This document shows positions 35,378 to 43,349 of a stretch of DNA of 64,000 nucleotides, one piece after another. Positions within the stretch are counted from its first letter, which is position 1. Every line of letters begins with the position of its first letter. Under the pieces are notes generated by a model. The model ran no database searches and had not been told where the DNA came from. It saw only the letters and a list, made by a program, of their open reading frames with translations. This DNA comes from an uncultured Lachnospiraceae bacterium (GTDB taxonomy: Bacteria > Bacillota > Clostridia > Lachnospirales > Lachnospiraceae), in NCBI GenBank assembly GCA_910586705.1, contig CAJUJK010000002.1, forward strand, positions 174,468 through 238,467, in the 5' to 3' direction. Position numbers and translations under genes: made by a program.

Positions 35378-36286
35378 TCACTGTACATACACATTCCGAA
35401 ACGCCTTGTATGTCCTGCGCATACCCTCCTCAAAATCCGTGTAAACCAAACCAAGCGCTACCTTTCCTTTTGCATTATCGCACAGATGCGTCTCCTCCGC
35501 CATGGCGGGGAAGGGCACCGGCACGCCTTGCGCCACAGCCTGTTCCACTGTGAGCGGCACTTCCGTCAGTCCTTCCAGATCTTCCGGCTGTGCCACACGC
35601 TTTAACGTATCAAAAAACATATCATAGGTAATGATCTCATCCTGACACAGATTGTACGCCTGCCCATAAGCCCTCTCATTTAAAAGGCACGCAAGAACCG
35701 CCTGCGCCGCATCTTTCACATAGACAAACTGAAACCGCCCCTGCGCGTCCGTAAACCGGGGCAGCGCATGGTTTTGCAGCAGCATCTGGATATAAGCCGA
35801 CTCCCTCGGCGCATAGTTGAAGGGCCCATAGAGAATCGCCGGACGAAGCGCTGTGTAAGGAATCCCTCTGGCGCTGCAGATTTCCGCCAGCTCCCGCTCC
35901 AAAGCCGCCTTCCCCGCAATATAAGCCCCCGCCTCCCCGGCAATGTCTCTCTCCTCAAACGGTGTGTCCTCCCGCTTGATGACGGCAGGATTCCGCTCAT
36001 ACACATCCACCGTGCTGATGAGCACATACTGCCCGATCTTTCCCGTGATATTTTCTACGGTGTCCCGCACGTCCCCGGGCGCATAGGCACAGAAATCAAT
36101 GACTGCATCATAATCCTCGTCGCAGACCGCGGGCCGCTCATGTCTGTCCGCCCGAATCTGTCTGACGCCGAACGCCTCCATAGAGTAAGTGCCCCGGTTC
36201 CACACGGTGATCTCGTGCGCCTTCGCCGCCTCCATCACAAAAACCCTGCCATAAAAATAACTGCCGCCGATTACAAGAAGTTTCAT
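35378..36286 (-). CDS. NAD-dependent epimerase/dehydratase family protein
   Basis: 302-residue short-chain dehydrogenase of the extended type. The N-terminal Rossmann motif is MKLLVIGGSYFYGRVF (GxxxxxG variant), with AYIAGKAALERELAE supplying the YxxxK catalytic pair and LRPAILYGPFNYAPRE following, as in sugar-nucleotide epimerases. Substrate unknown; no sugar-nucleotide genes nearby. Follows ecfT by 14 bp, so it is probably the last gene of the ECF operon. Confidence 0.85.
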   Translation of the reverse strand: MKLLVIGGSYFYGRVFVMEAAKAHEITVWNRGTYSMEAFGVRQIRADRHERPAVCDEDYDAVIDFCAYAPGDVRDTVENITGKIGQYVLISTVDVYERNPAVIKREDTPFEERDIAGEAGAYIAGKAALERELAEICSARGIPYTALRPAILYGPFNYAPRESAYIQMLLQNHALPRFTDAQGRFQFVYVKDAAQAVLACLLNERAYGQAYNLCQDEIITYDMFFDTLKRVAQPEDLEGLTEVPLTVEQAVAQGVPVPFPAMAEETHLCDNAKGKVALGLVYTDFEEGMRRTYKAFRNVYVQ

Positions 36287-36300
36287 TTTCCCTCCAAATT

Positions 36301-37134
36301 CTAAAGGAACGGATTATAATACCGGCTCCCGTCCCAGAAAGTCACCGTCAGATCAATGACCAGAATCACCACCGCAAAGCCGATCGTCAGCCAGTCATTT
36401 CGTTTCAGGCTGCGGTATGTATACCATGTCCGCTTTTTCTCCTTGCCAAACCCTCTAAGCTCCATTGCGTTGCTCACCGTCTCAATGCGGTTTAGGCTGG
36501 ACATCACAAGGGGCAGAAGAATCGCCACCGAATTTTTCAATCTCGTAAAGAGTTTATCCTTGCCCGACAGGTCGATGCCTCTCGCCTGCTGCGCCTGACT
36601 GATATTCGTGTACTCCCGCTGTACGTCGGGGATATAGCGGAGCGCCAGACTCACCGCATAACCAGCCCGGTAGCTCACCCCGATCCGGGAAAGGGAAGCC
36701 GCAAACTCGCTCGGATCCGTACAGGCGATAAAAAGAAGCGCCACCGGCACCACGCAGATCACTTTGAGCGTCACATTCAAGTGATAGAACAACTGCTGCG
36801 CCGTGACCGTATATCTGCCCACCCCGGAGAGAAGCACCGTCCTGCTCTCATAGAGTTCCACCCCGTACTCCGGCGTAAACAGGTAAATGAAAATATTGTT
36901 GAGCAGAAGAAAGACCGCCGCCAGCCCGAGAACCACGCTGATATCCCTGATCCGGATCTGGCTGATCCGAAAAATCACTGCGCTGATCACAAGCATACAG
37001 ACGAGTATCCGGGTGTCAAAAGTCACCATGGACGCCACGCTCCACGCAAGGAAAAAGATCAGTTTCGTGGTACCCGTCAGCTCGTGAACCGGGCTCGGCC
37101 GTCTGATATAGTTTAATACCGCAACTCTCGCCAT
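36301..37134 (-). CDS. ecfT: ECF transporter transmembrane subunit EcfT
   Basis: 277-residue integral membrane coupling protein of an energy-coupling-factor vitamin transporter. Several membrane helices, plus the two cytosolic coupling motifs expected of EcfT: AQQARGIDL and AMELRGFG (the Ala-Arg-Gly type). It starts one base after the end of ecfA, and completes the S-A-T set in order S, A1-A2, T. Confidence 0.93.
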   Translation of the reverse strand: MARVAVLNYIRRPSPVHELTGTTKLIFFLAWSVASMVTFDTRILVCMLVISAVIFRISQIRIRDISVVLGLAAVFLLLNNIFIYLFTPEYGVELYESRTVLLSGVGRYTVTAQQLFYHLNVTLKVICVVPVALLFIACTDPSEFAASLSRIGVSYRAGYAVSLALRYIPDVQREYTNISQAQQARGIDLSGKDKLFTRLKNSVAILLPLVMSSLNRIETVSNAMELRGFGKEKKRTWYTYRSLKRNDWLTIGFAVVILVIDLTVTFWDGSRYYNPFL

Positions 37135-37135
37135 C

Positions 37136-38857
37136 TCACCCCTCCTCCGTTTTTCTGTGCGCTTCCTCGTAGGCGATAAACCGTTCCGTAAATTCCTGCG
37201 GATTTTCTATGCCGCACGCCACACTCAGCGTGTAAAGACTTGTCTCCTTCAGATTCGCCCGCTCCACCAGTTCCGGGTCGTTCAGCACATGTGCCGCCGT
37301 GGTGTCCGCAAGCAGCTCTCCCTCGCAAAACACGATGGCTCTTGGCGTGTACTCTAACATCAGATGCATGTCGTGGGTAATCATCACGATCGTAAAGCCC
37401 TGCGCGTTCAGTTCCTTCAAAAACTCCATAATCTCCGTGTAGTGATGATAGTCCTGCCCCGCCGTCGGCTCATCCAGAATAATCATCTGCGGGCGCTGCA
37501 CCAGAATACCCGCGATCGTCACGCGCTTTTTCTGTCCGAAGGAAAGCGCCGACACCGGCCATTTGCGAAAATGGTAAAGCCCACAGATTTTCAAGGTTTC
37601 CTCCACCCGCTCCTTTCTCTCCTCCGCGCTCATGTTTCCGGCTAAAAGCGCCATCTCCACCTCGTCCCAGATCAAGGGCTTGGAGATCATCTGATTTGGA
37701 TTCTGCATCACATAGCCGATTCTCTGCGCCCGCTCCTTGATGGTATCGCCCGAAATATCCCTGCCGGAAAGGCAGATCCTGCCCGCCGTTGGCTTCTCAA
37801 ATCCGCAGATCAGCTTTGCCAGCGTGCTCTTTCCCGCGCCGTTTTTGCCGACGATACTGACCATCTCGCCCTCTCTCACGGAAAAACTCACATCCCTAAG
37901 ATTGGTTCTCTCCGGCGTATAGCCGAATGTGAGGTTCTCCACACTGAGGAGCACTGGATTCTCTTTTTCTTCTTTCTCGTATCCGTCGTTTGCCAGATAC
38001 CAGCTTAACACCCTTTCTTTCTGCTCTGTGGATAGCCGCAGACTACCCACATGCTGGGGCTCGATCTCCTTCGTGACAGGGACGCCCGCATAGCGCAGCG
38101 CCGTCAGATAGAGCGGTTCCCGGATGCCGTGCTCCAACAGCATCTTCCCGGTCAGAAAATCTTTGGTGGGCATATCCGCCACAACCCTGCCCTCATCCAT
38201 CAGCACGATACGGTCCACTCTGCGCCAGAGCACATCTTCCAGACGGTGCTCAATGATAATCACAGCCGCCCCGGTGCGCTCCTGTATGTGGTCAATCAGC
38301 TCTATGGTCGCCCTGCCCGCCGCCGGATCCAAGTTTGCCAGCGGCTCATCAAAGAGGAGCGCCTGCACGTTCTCCACCATGACGCCCGCCAGACTGACCC
38401 GCTGCTTCTGTCCGCCGGAAAGCTCGTGGGGCGCGTACTCCAGATGGTGGTCGATATCTACTAACTTCGCCACCTCCCGCACCGTCTCCTTCATGTCGTC
38501 CTGCGGCACACAGTCGTTTTCCAGCGCAAAGGCAATGTCCTCTCCCACCGTCAGCCCGATAAACTGCCCGTCCGTATCCTGCAAAACCGTTCCCACAATC
38601 TGGCTCAGCTCAAAAATGCTCTCCTTCGCCGGGTCTTTTCCGCCCACCAGAAGCGATCCCGTGCTCTCTCCCGGGTAGGCATAGGGAATCAGTCCGTTGA
38701 TACAGCTCCCAACGGTGCTTTTGCCGCTGCCGGACGCGCCCGCAATCAGCACTTTTTCTCCCGGGTAAATGTCCAGATTGATGTGATAAAGCGTGGGACT
38801 GGCCTGCGCCAGATACTGAAATCCGTAATCCTTAAAAGAAATGATAGGCTCCGCCAT
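37136..38857 (-). CDS. ecfA: ECF transporter ATPase, fused A1-A2
   Basis: About 573 residues with two complete ABC ATPase domains in one chain. Domain 1: GASGSGKSTVGSC, LSGGQKQRVSLA, ALLFDEPLANLDP. Domain 2: GKNGAGKSTLAKL, LSFGQKKRVTIAG (variant signature SFGQ), MIILDEPTAGQD. Separate EcfA1 and EcfA2 are more usual; the fusion puts both in one polypeptide. The ATG at 38857 has AAGGAG seven bases upstream. An unusual 270-bp spacer rich in palindromes separates it from ecfS. Confidence 0.93.
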   Translation of the reverse strand: MAEPIISFKDYGFQYLAQASPTLYHINLDIYPGEKVLIAGASGSGKSTVGSCINGLIPYAYPGESTGSLLVGGKDPAKESIFELSQIVGTVLQDTDGQFIGLTVGEDIAFALENDCVPQDDMKETVREVAKLVDIDHHLEYAPHELSGGQKQRVSLAGVMVENVQALLFDEPLANLDPAAGRATIELIDHIQERTGAAVIIIEHRLEDVLWRRVDRIVLMDEGRVVADMPTKDFLTGKMLLEHGIREPLYLTALRYAGVPVTKEIEPQHVGSLRLSTEQKERVLSWYLANDGYEKEEKENPVLLSVENLTFGYTPERTNLRDVSFSVREGEMVSIVGKNGAGKSTLAKLICGFEKPTAGRICLSGRDISGDTIKERAQRIGYVMQNPNQMISKPLIWDEVEMALLAGNMSAEERKERVEETLKICGLYHFRKWPVSALSFGQKKRVTIAGILVQRPQMIILDEPTAGQDYHHYTEIMEFLKELNAQGFTIVMITHDMHLMLEYTPRAIVFCEGELLADTTAAHVLNDPELVERANLKETSLYTLSVACGIENPQEFTERFIAYEEAHRKTEEG

Positions 38858-38899
38858 GTCGTTTCTCCTTATTGTATTTTGTTCGCTTCGTATGCCTTC

Positions 38900-39117
38900 C
38901 TTCTCACTTACATGTATAAGCAGATCGAGATGCTTCGCAGGACTTCCTTCTCTGCTTATACGTATAAGCAGATCGAGATGCTTCGCATCTCTCACTCGCG
39001 TTGCTCGCCGTAAGTCCTACGCCGCACGCAATCATGCAAGCATGATGCCTGCTTCGCAGGACTTCCTTCTCTGCTTATACGCGCAAACAGATTCGAGGGA
39101 AGTTCCCCCGAATCTGT
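38900..39117. repeat. palindrome chain in the ecfS-ecfA spacer
   Basis: A string of hairpins. GTATAAGCAGA (38914-38924) pairs with TCTGCTTATAC (38951-38961), which itself starts a perfect 22-base palindrome at 38951-38972. Then GAGATGC-TTC-GCATCTC, ATCATGC-AA-GCATGAT (39031-39046), CCTGC-TTC-GCAGG, and ACAGATTCG...CGAATCTGT (39087-39117). The segment TGCTTCGCAGGACTTCCTTC plus the following 12 bases occurs twice (38931-38962, 39050-39081). No open frame with coding character. It lies inside an operon, so it could act as an attenuator, an RNA-processing site or a mobile repeat. Confidence 0.85.
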
Positions 39118-39130
39118 CTTAATTTTCCTC

Positions 39131-39673
39131 TTAGTCCTCTTTCTCCAGAGACCCCTTCTTCACCACGGTCTTGGCATAGCCGAGCAGCAGCAGGGTTCCC
39201 ACTACGCCGGTGGTAATGATATTTGCTACCGCAGCCATCAGTCCCTGTGCAAACAGCTTTTCGACCGGCTCCGCATAGATCAGAATATCCAGCACGGGCG
39301 CCACCAGTCCCCACGCCAGAACATGCGCGATCACCTGCGCCACATTGAAGCGGATCAGCTTCTTGCTGTCAATCCCTTCTTCCACGTTCATCTTCATAGT
39401 TAAAAGACCGATCACCAGTCCTACAAATGCGGAAGCGATAATCCAGCTCCACCATGGACCGTAACTCGTCGCGTCGATCAGCGTATGACCGATAAAGCCG
39501 ATGACAACGCCCGCAATGGGTCCGAAGAGTGTGGCAAACACCGCCTCGATCGCATACTGTAAGCTGATGTTCGTGTTCGGCACGGGCGACGGAATCGCAA
39601 CCTTACCGAGAACGAAGAACAGTGCCGCGCCGATACCGATCGCAACGACGCTCTTTACAGATAACTTTTTCAT
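39131..39673 (-). CDS. ECF transporter substrate-binding (S) subunit, UPF0397 family
   Basis: 180-residue membrane protein with five to six helices. The N-terminal VKSVVAIGIGAALFFVLGK, PNTNISLQYAIEAVFATLFGP and IGHTLIDATSYGPWWSW are hallmark segments of UPF0397 S components. The bound vitamin or precursor is not known from sequence. First gene of the operon, with a consensus promoter just upstream; it gives specificity to EcfA and EcfT. Confidence 0.88.
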   Translation of the reverse strand: MKKLSVKSVVAIGIGAALFFVLGKVAIPSPVPNTNISLQYAIEAVFATLFGPIAGVVIGFIGHTLIDATSYGPWWSWIIASAFVGLVIGLLTMKMNVEEGIDSKKLIRFNVAQVIAHVLAWGLVAPVLDILIYAEPVEKLFAQGLMAAVANIITTGVVGTLLLLGYAKTVVKKGSLEKED

Positions 39674-39720
39674 AAAAAGTCCTCCCTCGTATGTATTTTA
39701 TTGGTTTTCAAACCCTCTCT

Positions 39721-39750
39721 ATTATAGTCTGTAATATGACGGAATGTCAA
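39721..39750 (-). promoter_or_regulatory. consensus sigma-A promoter of the ECF operon
   Basis: Minus strand TTGACA (39750-39745), 18-base spacer, TATAAT (39726-39721); both boxes perfect. The -10 box ends 47 bases before the ecfS ATG. The leader is too short for a known vitamin riboswitch. Confidence 0.88.
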
Positions 39751-39756
39751 CCGCCC

Positions 39757-39783
39757 GTCAAATTCATGCAAGCATGATTTGAC
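39757..39783. repeat. hairpin sharing a 15-mer with the ecfS-ecfA spacer
   Basis: GTCAAAT, one extra T, CATGC-AA-GCATG, ATTTGAC. The core TCATGCAAGCATGAT (39764-39778) is identical to 39032-39046 on the other side of ecfS. It lies 22 bases after the UPF0210 stop and may end that transcript, though no T-run follows. Confidence 0.65.
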
Positions 39784-39805
39784 GAACAGATGCGGTCTGG
39801 CTGAA

Positions 39806-41170
39806 CTAGTTTTTGAAGCTGTGGATCGGCGCGGGGATCCGTCCCCCGCGGTTCACAAACGCCTCGCAGGAAAACCCGTTTACCGGCATCACCGGCGCAT
39901 AGCCGAACAGCCCGCCAAACTCCACCTTCTCCCCGACGCCCTTGCCGATGGCAGGGATAATACGTACTGCCGTGGTCTTCTGGTTCACCATGCCGATCGC
40001 CATCTCGTCCGCAATGATGCCCGCAATCGTCGTGTTGGGCGTATCGCCGGGAATCGCCAGCATGTCAAGCCCCACGGAGCAGACGCAGGTCATGGCCTCC
40101 AGTTTCTCTATGGTGAGCGCACCCGCCGTCACCGCATCGATCATGCCTTGATCCTCGCTGACGGGGATAAACGCGCCGCTCAGGCCTCCCACATAGGAGG
40201 ACGCCATCACGCCGCCCTTTTTCACCTGATCGTTTAAAAGCGCAAGCGCCGCCGTCGTTCCCGGCGCACCCGCATATTCCAGTCCGATCTCGCACAGAAT
40301 ATCTGCCACGCTGTCGCCGATCGCCGGCGTGGGCGCAAGGGACAAATCCACGATACCGAAGGGAATGTGTAACATCCGGGACGCCTCCTGCGCCACAAGC
40401 TGCCCCACCCGCGTCACTTTGAAAGCGGTCTTTTTGATTGTCTCGCAGAGCACCTCAAAATTCTCGCCCCGCACCCGCTGCAGGGCTGTCTTGACCACGC
40501 CCGGGCCGCTGACGCCCACATTGATCACCGCGTCCGCCTCGGTCACGCCGTGGAACGCCCCCGCCATAAAGGGATTATCGTCCGGCGCATTGCAGAACAC
40601 CACCAGTTTCATGCAGTCGGCGCTGTCCTGTTCTTTGCTGATCAGAGCCGTCTCCTTGATGATATCTCCCATCAGCCGCACGGCGTCCATATTGATGCCG
40701 GTCTTGGTGGAACCCAGATTCACGGAACTGCAGACCCGCTCCGTGGCGTGCAACGCCTGCGGAATCGAACGGATCAGCATCTCGTCCGCCTTCGTCATGC
40801 CCTTTGACACAAGCGCGGAATAACCGCCGATCAGGTTGACCCCTACCGCCTGTGACGCCCGGTCCATGGTTTTTGCCAGCGTCACAAAATCCTCGCTGCC
40901 CTTACATGCCGCGCCGCCCACAAGCGCTATCGGCGTGACGGAGATTCTCTTATTGACTATGGGAATGCCGAATTCCTTCTCAATCGCCTCCCCGGTCTTT
41001 ACCAGATCCTTCGCCGTTTCGGTGATCTTCTCGTAAACCTGTTCGTTTACTCTTTTCAAGTCACCGTCAATACAGTCCAAAAGGCTGATTCCCAACGTGA
41101 TGGTGCGCACATCCAGATTTTCCTTGGCGATCATTTCATTGGTTTCAGCCACCTCAAATAAATTTATCAT
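39806..41170 (-). CDS. UPF0210 (DUF711/PFL-like) family protein
   Basis: About 454 residues. The N-terminus MINLFEVAETNEMI, the segments CSSVNLGSTKTGINMD and GSPG-type loops such as VGVSGPGVVKTAL match the UPF0210 family, distant relatives of glycyl-radical enzymes but without a glycyl-radical motif visible here. The ATG at 41170 follows GGGGGAG. It follows an ACT-domain gene by 16 bp, a pairing conserved in many Firmicutes and archaea. Biochemical role unknown. Confidence 0.9.
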   Translation of the reverse strand: MINLFEVAETNEMIAKENLDVRTITLGISLLDCIDGDLKRVNEQVYEKITETAKDLVKTGEAIEKEFGIPIVNKRISVTPIALVGGAACKGSEDFVTLAKTMDRASQAVGVNLIGGYSALVSKGMTKADEMLIRSIPQALHATERVCSSVNLGSTKTGINMDAVRLMGDIIKETALISKEQDSADCMKLVVFCNAPDDNPFMAGAFHGVTEADAVINVGVSGPGVVKTALQRVRGENFEVLCETIKKTAFKVTRVGQLVAQEASRMLHIPFGIVDLSLAPTPAIGDSVADILCEIGLEYAGAPGTTAALALLNDQVKKGGVMASSYVGGLSGAFIPVSEDQGMIDAVTAGALTIEKLEAMTCVCSVGLDMLAIPGDTPNTTIAGIIADEMAIGMVNQKTTAVRIIPAIGKGVGEKVEFGGLFGYAPVMPVNGFSCEAFVNRGGRIPAPIHSFKN

Positions 41171-41186
41171 GGTTTTTTCTCTCCCC

Positions 41187-41459
41187 CTAAATCCTGTGCA
41201 TCTGGTCGAATATCTCTTCTTTCTGGCACTTGATGACAACACCGATCTCCTCGCCGAGCGCGTTCAGTTCGTCCACAATCACCCCGAAATCCTTGTCGGT
41301 CTGGTTCGTGTCCACGATCATCATCATGTTAAAGAACCCCTGCACGATGGTCTGGGAGATATCCAGAATATTGATCCTGTTGTCCGCCAGATATGTGCAT
41401 ACCTTCGCAATAATACCCACTGTGTCTTTTCCAACTACCGTGATAATTGTCTTTTTCAT
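41187..41459 (-). CDS. ACT-domain protein (UPF0237)
   Basis: 90-residue stand-alone ACT domain: KKTIITVVGKDTVGIIAKVC at the ligand-binding turn, then NRINILDISQTIVQGFFNMMMIVD. Such small ACT proteins are thought to sense amino acids. Start at the canonical MKKTII; a longer frame exists upstream. Always next to UPF0210, so it probably regulates or forms a complex with it. Confidence 0.9.
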   Translation of the reverse strand: MKKTIITVVGKDTVGIIAKVCTYLADNRINILDISQTIVQGFFNMMMIVDTNQTDKDFGVIVDELNALGEEIGVVIKCQKEEIFDQMHRI

Positions 41460-41510
41460 AGTCTCCTCTTTTCTTTCCCTTTCTAAGCCGCCTGTTTTCT
41501 TTCGCAACAG

Positions 41511-42140
41511 TTATTTTGTCCCAAAGATCCTGTCTCCGGCATCGCCCACACCGGGACAGATATAGGCATTCTCGTTCAGACAGCGGTCGATATGCCCGAT
41601 ATAAATCTGCACGTCCGGGTGATCCCTCCTCATCCGCTCCACGCCCTCCGGCGCCGCGATAATGCACATAAACTTGATATTTCTGCCCCCGTGCTCCTTG
41701 ATGAAGCGCACCGCCTGCGACCCGGAACCGCCCGTGGCGAGCATGGGATCCAGCACGATGATGGTCCTCTGGTCAATGGGTTCTGGCAGCTTACAGTAAT
41801 ACTCGTGCGGTTCGTGCGTCTCGGGATCCCTGTACAGTCCGATATGCCCCACCTTGGCGCTCGGCACCAGCGCGAGAATACCGTTTACCATACCAAGCCC
41901 CGCGCGCAGAATCGGCACCACCGCCAGTTTCTTTCCCGCAATTCTCGGCGACATGCAGGTCTCAATCGGCGTCTCCACCTCCACATCCTGAAGCGGAAGA
42001 TCCCTGAGCGCCTCATAGCCCATCAGCATGGCGATCTCCTCGATACATTTCCTGAATTCGTTCGTGCCGGTGCCGATGTCCCTGATCTGCGAAATCTTAT
42101 GCTGAATTAACGGATGTTCCATCACAAATACATTTTCCAT
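41511..42140 (-). CDS. upp: uracil phosphoribosyltransferase
   Basis: Salvages uracil to UMP with PRPP. 209 residues, normal length; the PRPP-binding motif is VLDPMLATGGSGSQAV and the uracil-binding C-terminus YICPGVGDAGDRIFGT. GGAGGATAAA precedes the ATG. Has its own promoter at 42185-42213. Confidence 0.97.
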   Translation of the reverse strand: MENVFVMEHPLIQHKISQIRDIGTGTNEFRKCIEEIAMLMGYEALRDLPLQDVEVETPIETCMSPRIAGKKLAVVPILRAGLGMVNGILALVPSAKVGHIGLYRDPETHEPHEYYCKLPEPIDQRTIIVLDPMLATGGSGSQAVRFIKEHGGRNIKFMCIIAAPEGVERMRRDHPDVQIYIGHIDRCLNENAYICPGVGDAGDRIFGTK

Positions 42141-42184
42141 TTTATCCTCCGTCTGTGTCAGAATCTTTTTTCCCTCTCTAATAG

Positions 42185-42213
42185 ATCGTAGCGATTTCTT
42201 CGCCGCATGTCAA
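42185..42213 (-). promoter_or_regulatory. upp promoter
   Basis: Minus strand TTGACA (42213-42208), 17-base spacer, TACGAT (42190-42185). The -35 box is perfect, the -10 box 4 of 6. It begins right after the stop of the frameshifted gene upstream. Confidence 0.75.
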
Positions 42214-42424
42214 TCACAGATTTGTCTCCGCAAGCATCTTTCTCAGTTCCGCCTCCGAAACCCTGCCCACTAAAGGTTTATAGTCCCCGTGTCACAGGCT
42301 CCATAGACAGCATCCAGTTCCTCAATTCATTCCTTCCTCTTTCAAACGCAAAGAAACACCCCCGATCGCCACAGCCTGCAAGCATGGAAGCCGTCATCGC
42401 CGCCGTCAGTAAAGTAGCCAACAT
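42214..42424 (-). pseudogene. small protein gene broken by a +1 frameshift (function unknown)
   Basis: Minus-strand frame from an ATG at 42424 encodes a hydrophobic stretch ending in a lipobox-like LAGC (MLATLLTAAMTASMLAGCG), then GRNELRNWMLSMEPVTR, and stops early. Removing one base from the C4 run at 42285-42288 joins it to DYKPLVGRVSEAELRKMLAE and a TGA at 42214, giving 69 residues. The ATG lacks a ribosome-binding site; a TTG at LRNWML has GAGGAAGG six bases upstream, so a shorter protein of about 36 residues is an alternative. Protein-like C-terminus, no known family. Confidence 0.45.
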
Positions 42425-42433
42425 TTTTGGATC

Positions 42434-42458
42434 AAAAAAAGGACCGCAAAAGCGATCC
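42434..42458 (-). terminator. intrinsic terminator of the WalJ-type gene
   Basis: Minus strand GGATCGC-TTTT-GCGGTCC (one G-U pair) followed by TTTTTTT. Lies 35 bases after the hydrolase stop. Confidence 0.88.
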
Positions 42459-42492
42459 CTTCCTACCCTGTATAACCGATATCACACATTCC

Positions 42493-43293
42493 CTACCGCA
42501 CCTCAATCACTTCCGACACCACATCCCGCTTCGCCACATAGAGCGGAAAATCATTGCCGTTATAATCCGTGTCCGACATGGTGACCTCCACACGCACCGA
42601 CTCGTAGGCAAGCTCCGGCAGATTGTTTTCCTTGCTCAGGTGCCCTAGCACAATCGCCTGCATATTGTCATGCAGAAGGCGGCTTAAAAGCTTTCCCGCC
42701 GTCTCATTAGACAGATGCCCTCTCTCCCCCAGAATCCGCTGCTTCAGATAATAGGGGTAAGGACCTACCTGCAGCATGTGCACGTCGTGGTTTGCTTCCA
42801 GATACAGAAGGTCAAGATTCCTCAGACACTCCACGGTATAGTCCGTATAGCAACCCAGATCCGTGAGAATCCCGATCCGCCGCCCGTCGTGATCGATGCG
42901 GTACGCCACGGGATCCGCCGCGTCATGGGACGTGCGCACGGGATAGAGCGAGATATCCTTGATGATGCACCTCTCATCGGGCGTGACAACCCGAAAAAGG
43001 GAGTCGTCGATCCGCCCGAGGGAGGACATCTGTCTGATGGCTTCCAGCGTTCCGCGCGTCGCGTAGACGGGCACCCCGTATTTTCTGGAAAGCACCCCCA
43101 GCCCGCTTATATGATCGGCGTGCTCATGGGTGATGCAGATCGCGTCGATATCCTTCATGGTCAGCCCCAGTTCGGCAAGCCCGGCTTCCGTCCGTTTGCC
43201 GCTGATTCCCACATCCATCAGAAGATGGGTGGTATCGCTGCCCACATAGACGCAGTTTCCGCTGCTGCCGCTGGCAATACTGCATAGTCTCAT
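42493..43293 (-). CDS. metallo-beta-lactamase-fold hydrolase, WalJ/YycJ type
   Basis: 266-residue hydrolase. N-terminus MRLCSIASGSSGNCVYVG and the metal motif THEHADHISGL are typical of WalJ (YycJ), a two-metal hydrolase linked in Firmicutes to the WalKR cell-wall regulon and DNA metabolism. Further ligands: RTSHDAADP and LEANHD. Here no walKR genes are adjacent; the gene stands 56 bp after an FtsA-like gene. Confidence 0.9.
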   Translation of the reverse strand: MRLCSIASGSSGNCVYVGSDTTHLLMDVGISGKRTEAGLAELGLTMKDIDAICITHEHADHISGLGVLSRKYGVPVYATRGTLEAIRQMSSLGRIDDSLFRVVTPDERCIIKDISLYPVRTSHDAADPVAYRIDHDGRRIGILTDLGCYTDYTVECLRNLDLLYLEANHDVHMLQVGPYPYYLKQRILGERGHLSNETAGKLLSRLLHDNMQAIVLGHLSKENNLPELAYESVRVEVTMSDTDYNGNDFPLYVAKRDVVSEVIEVR

Positions 43294-43349
43294 AATTATG
43301 TAAACCTTCCGCAGCTACAGACCTCTCTCATAGCCGCCCTTCTTTTTCC

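Noticed and set aside
39674..39805. Vitamin riboswitch before the ECF operon
   Set aside because: The leader after the promoter is only about 47 bases, too short for FMN, TPP or cobalamin aptamers, and no conserved core was seen.
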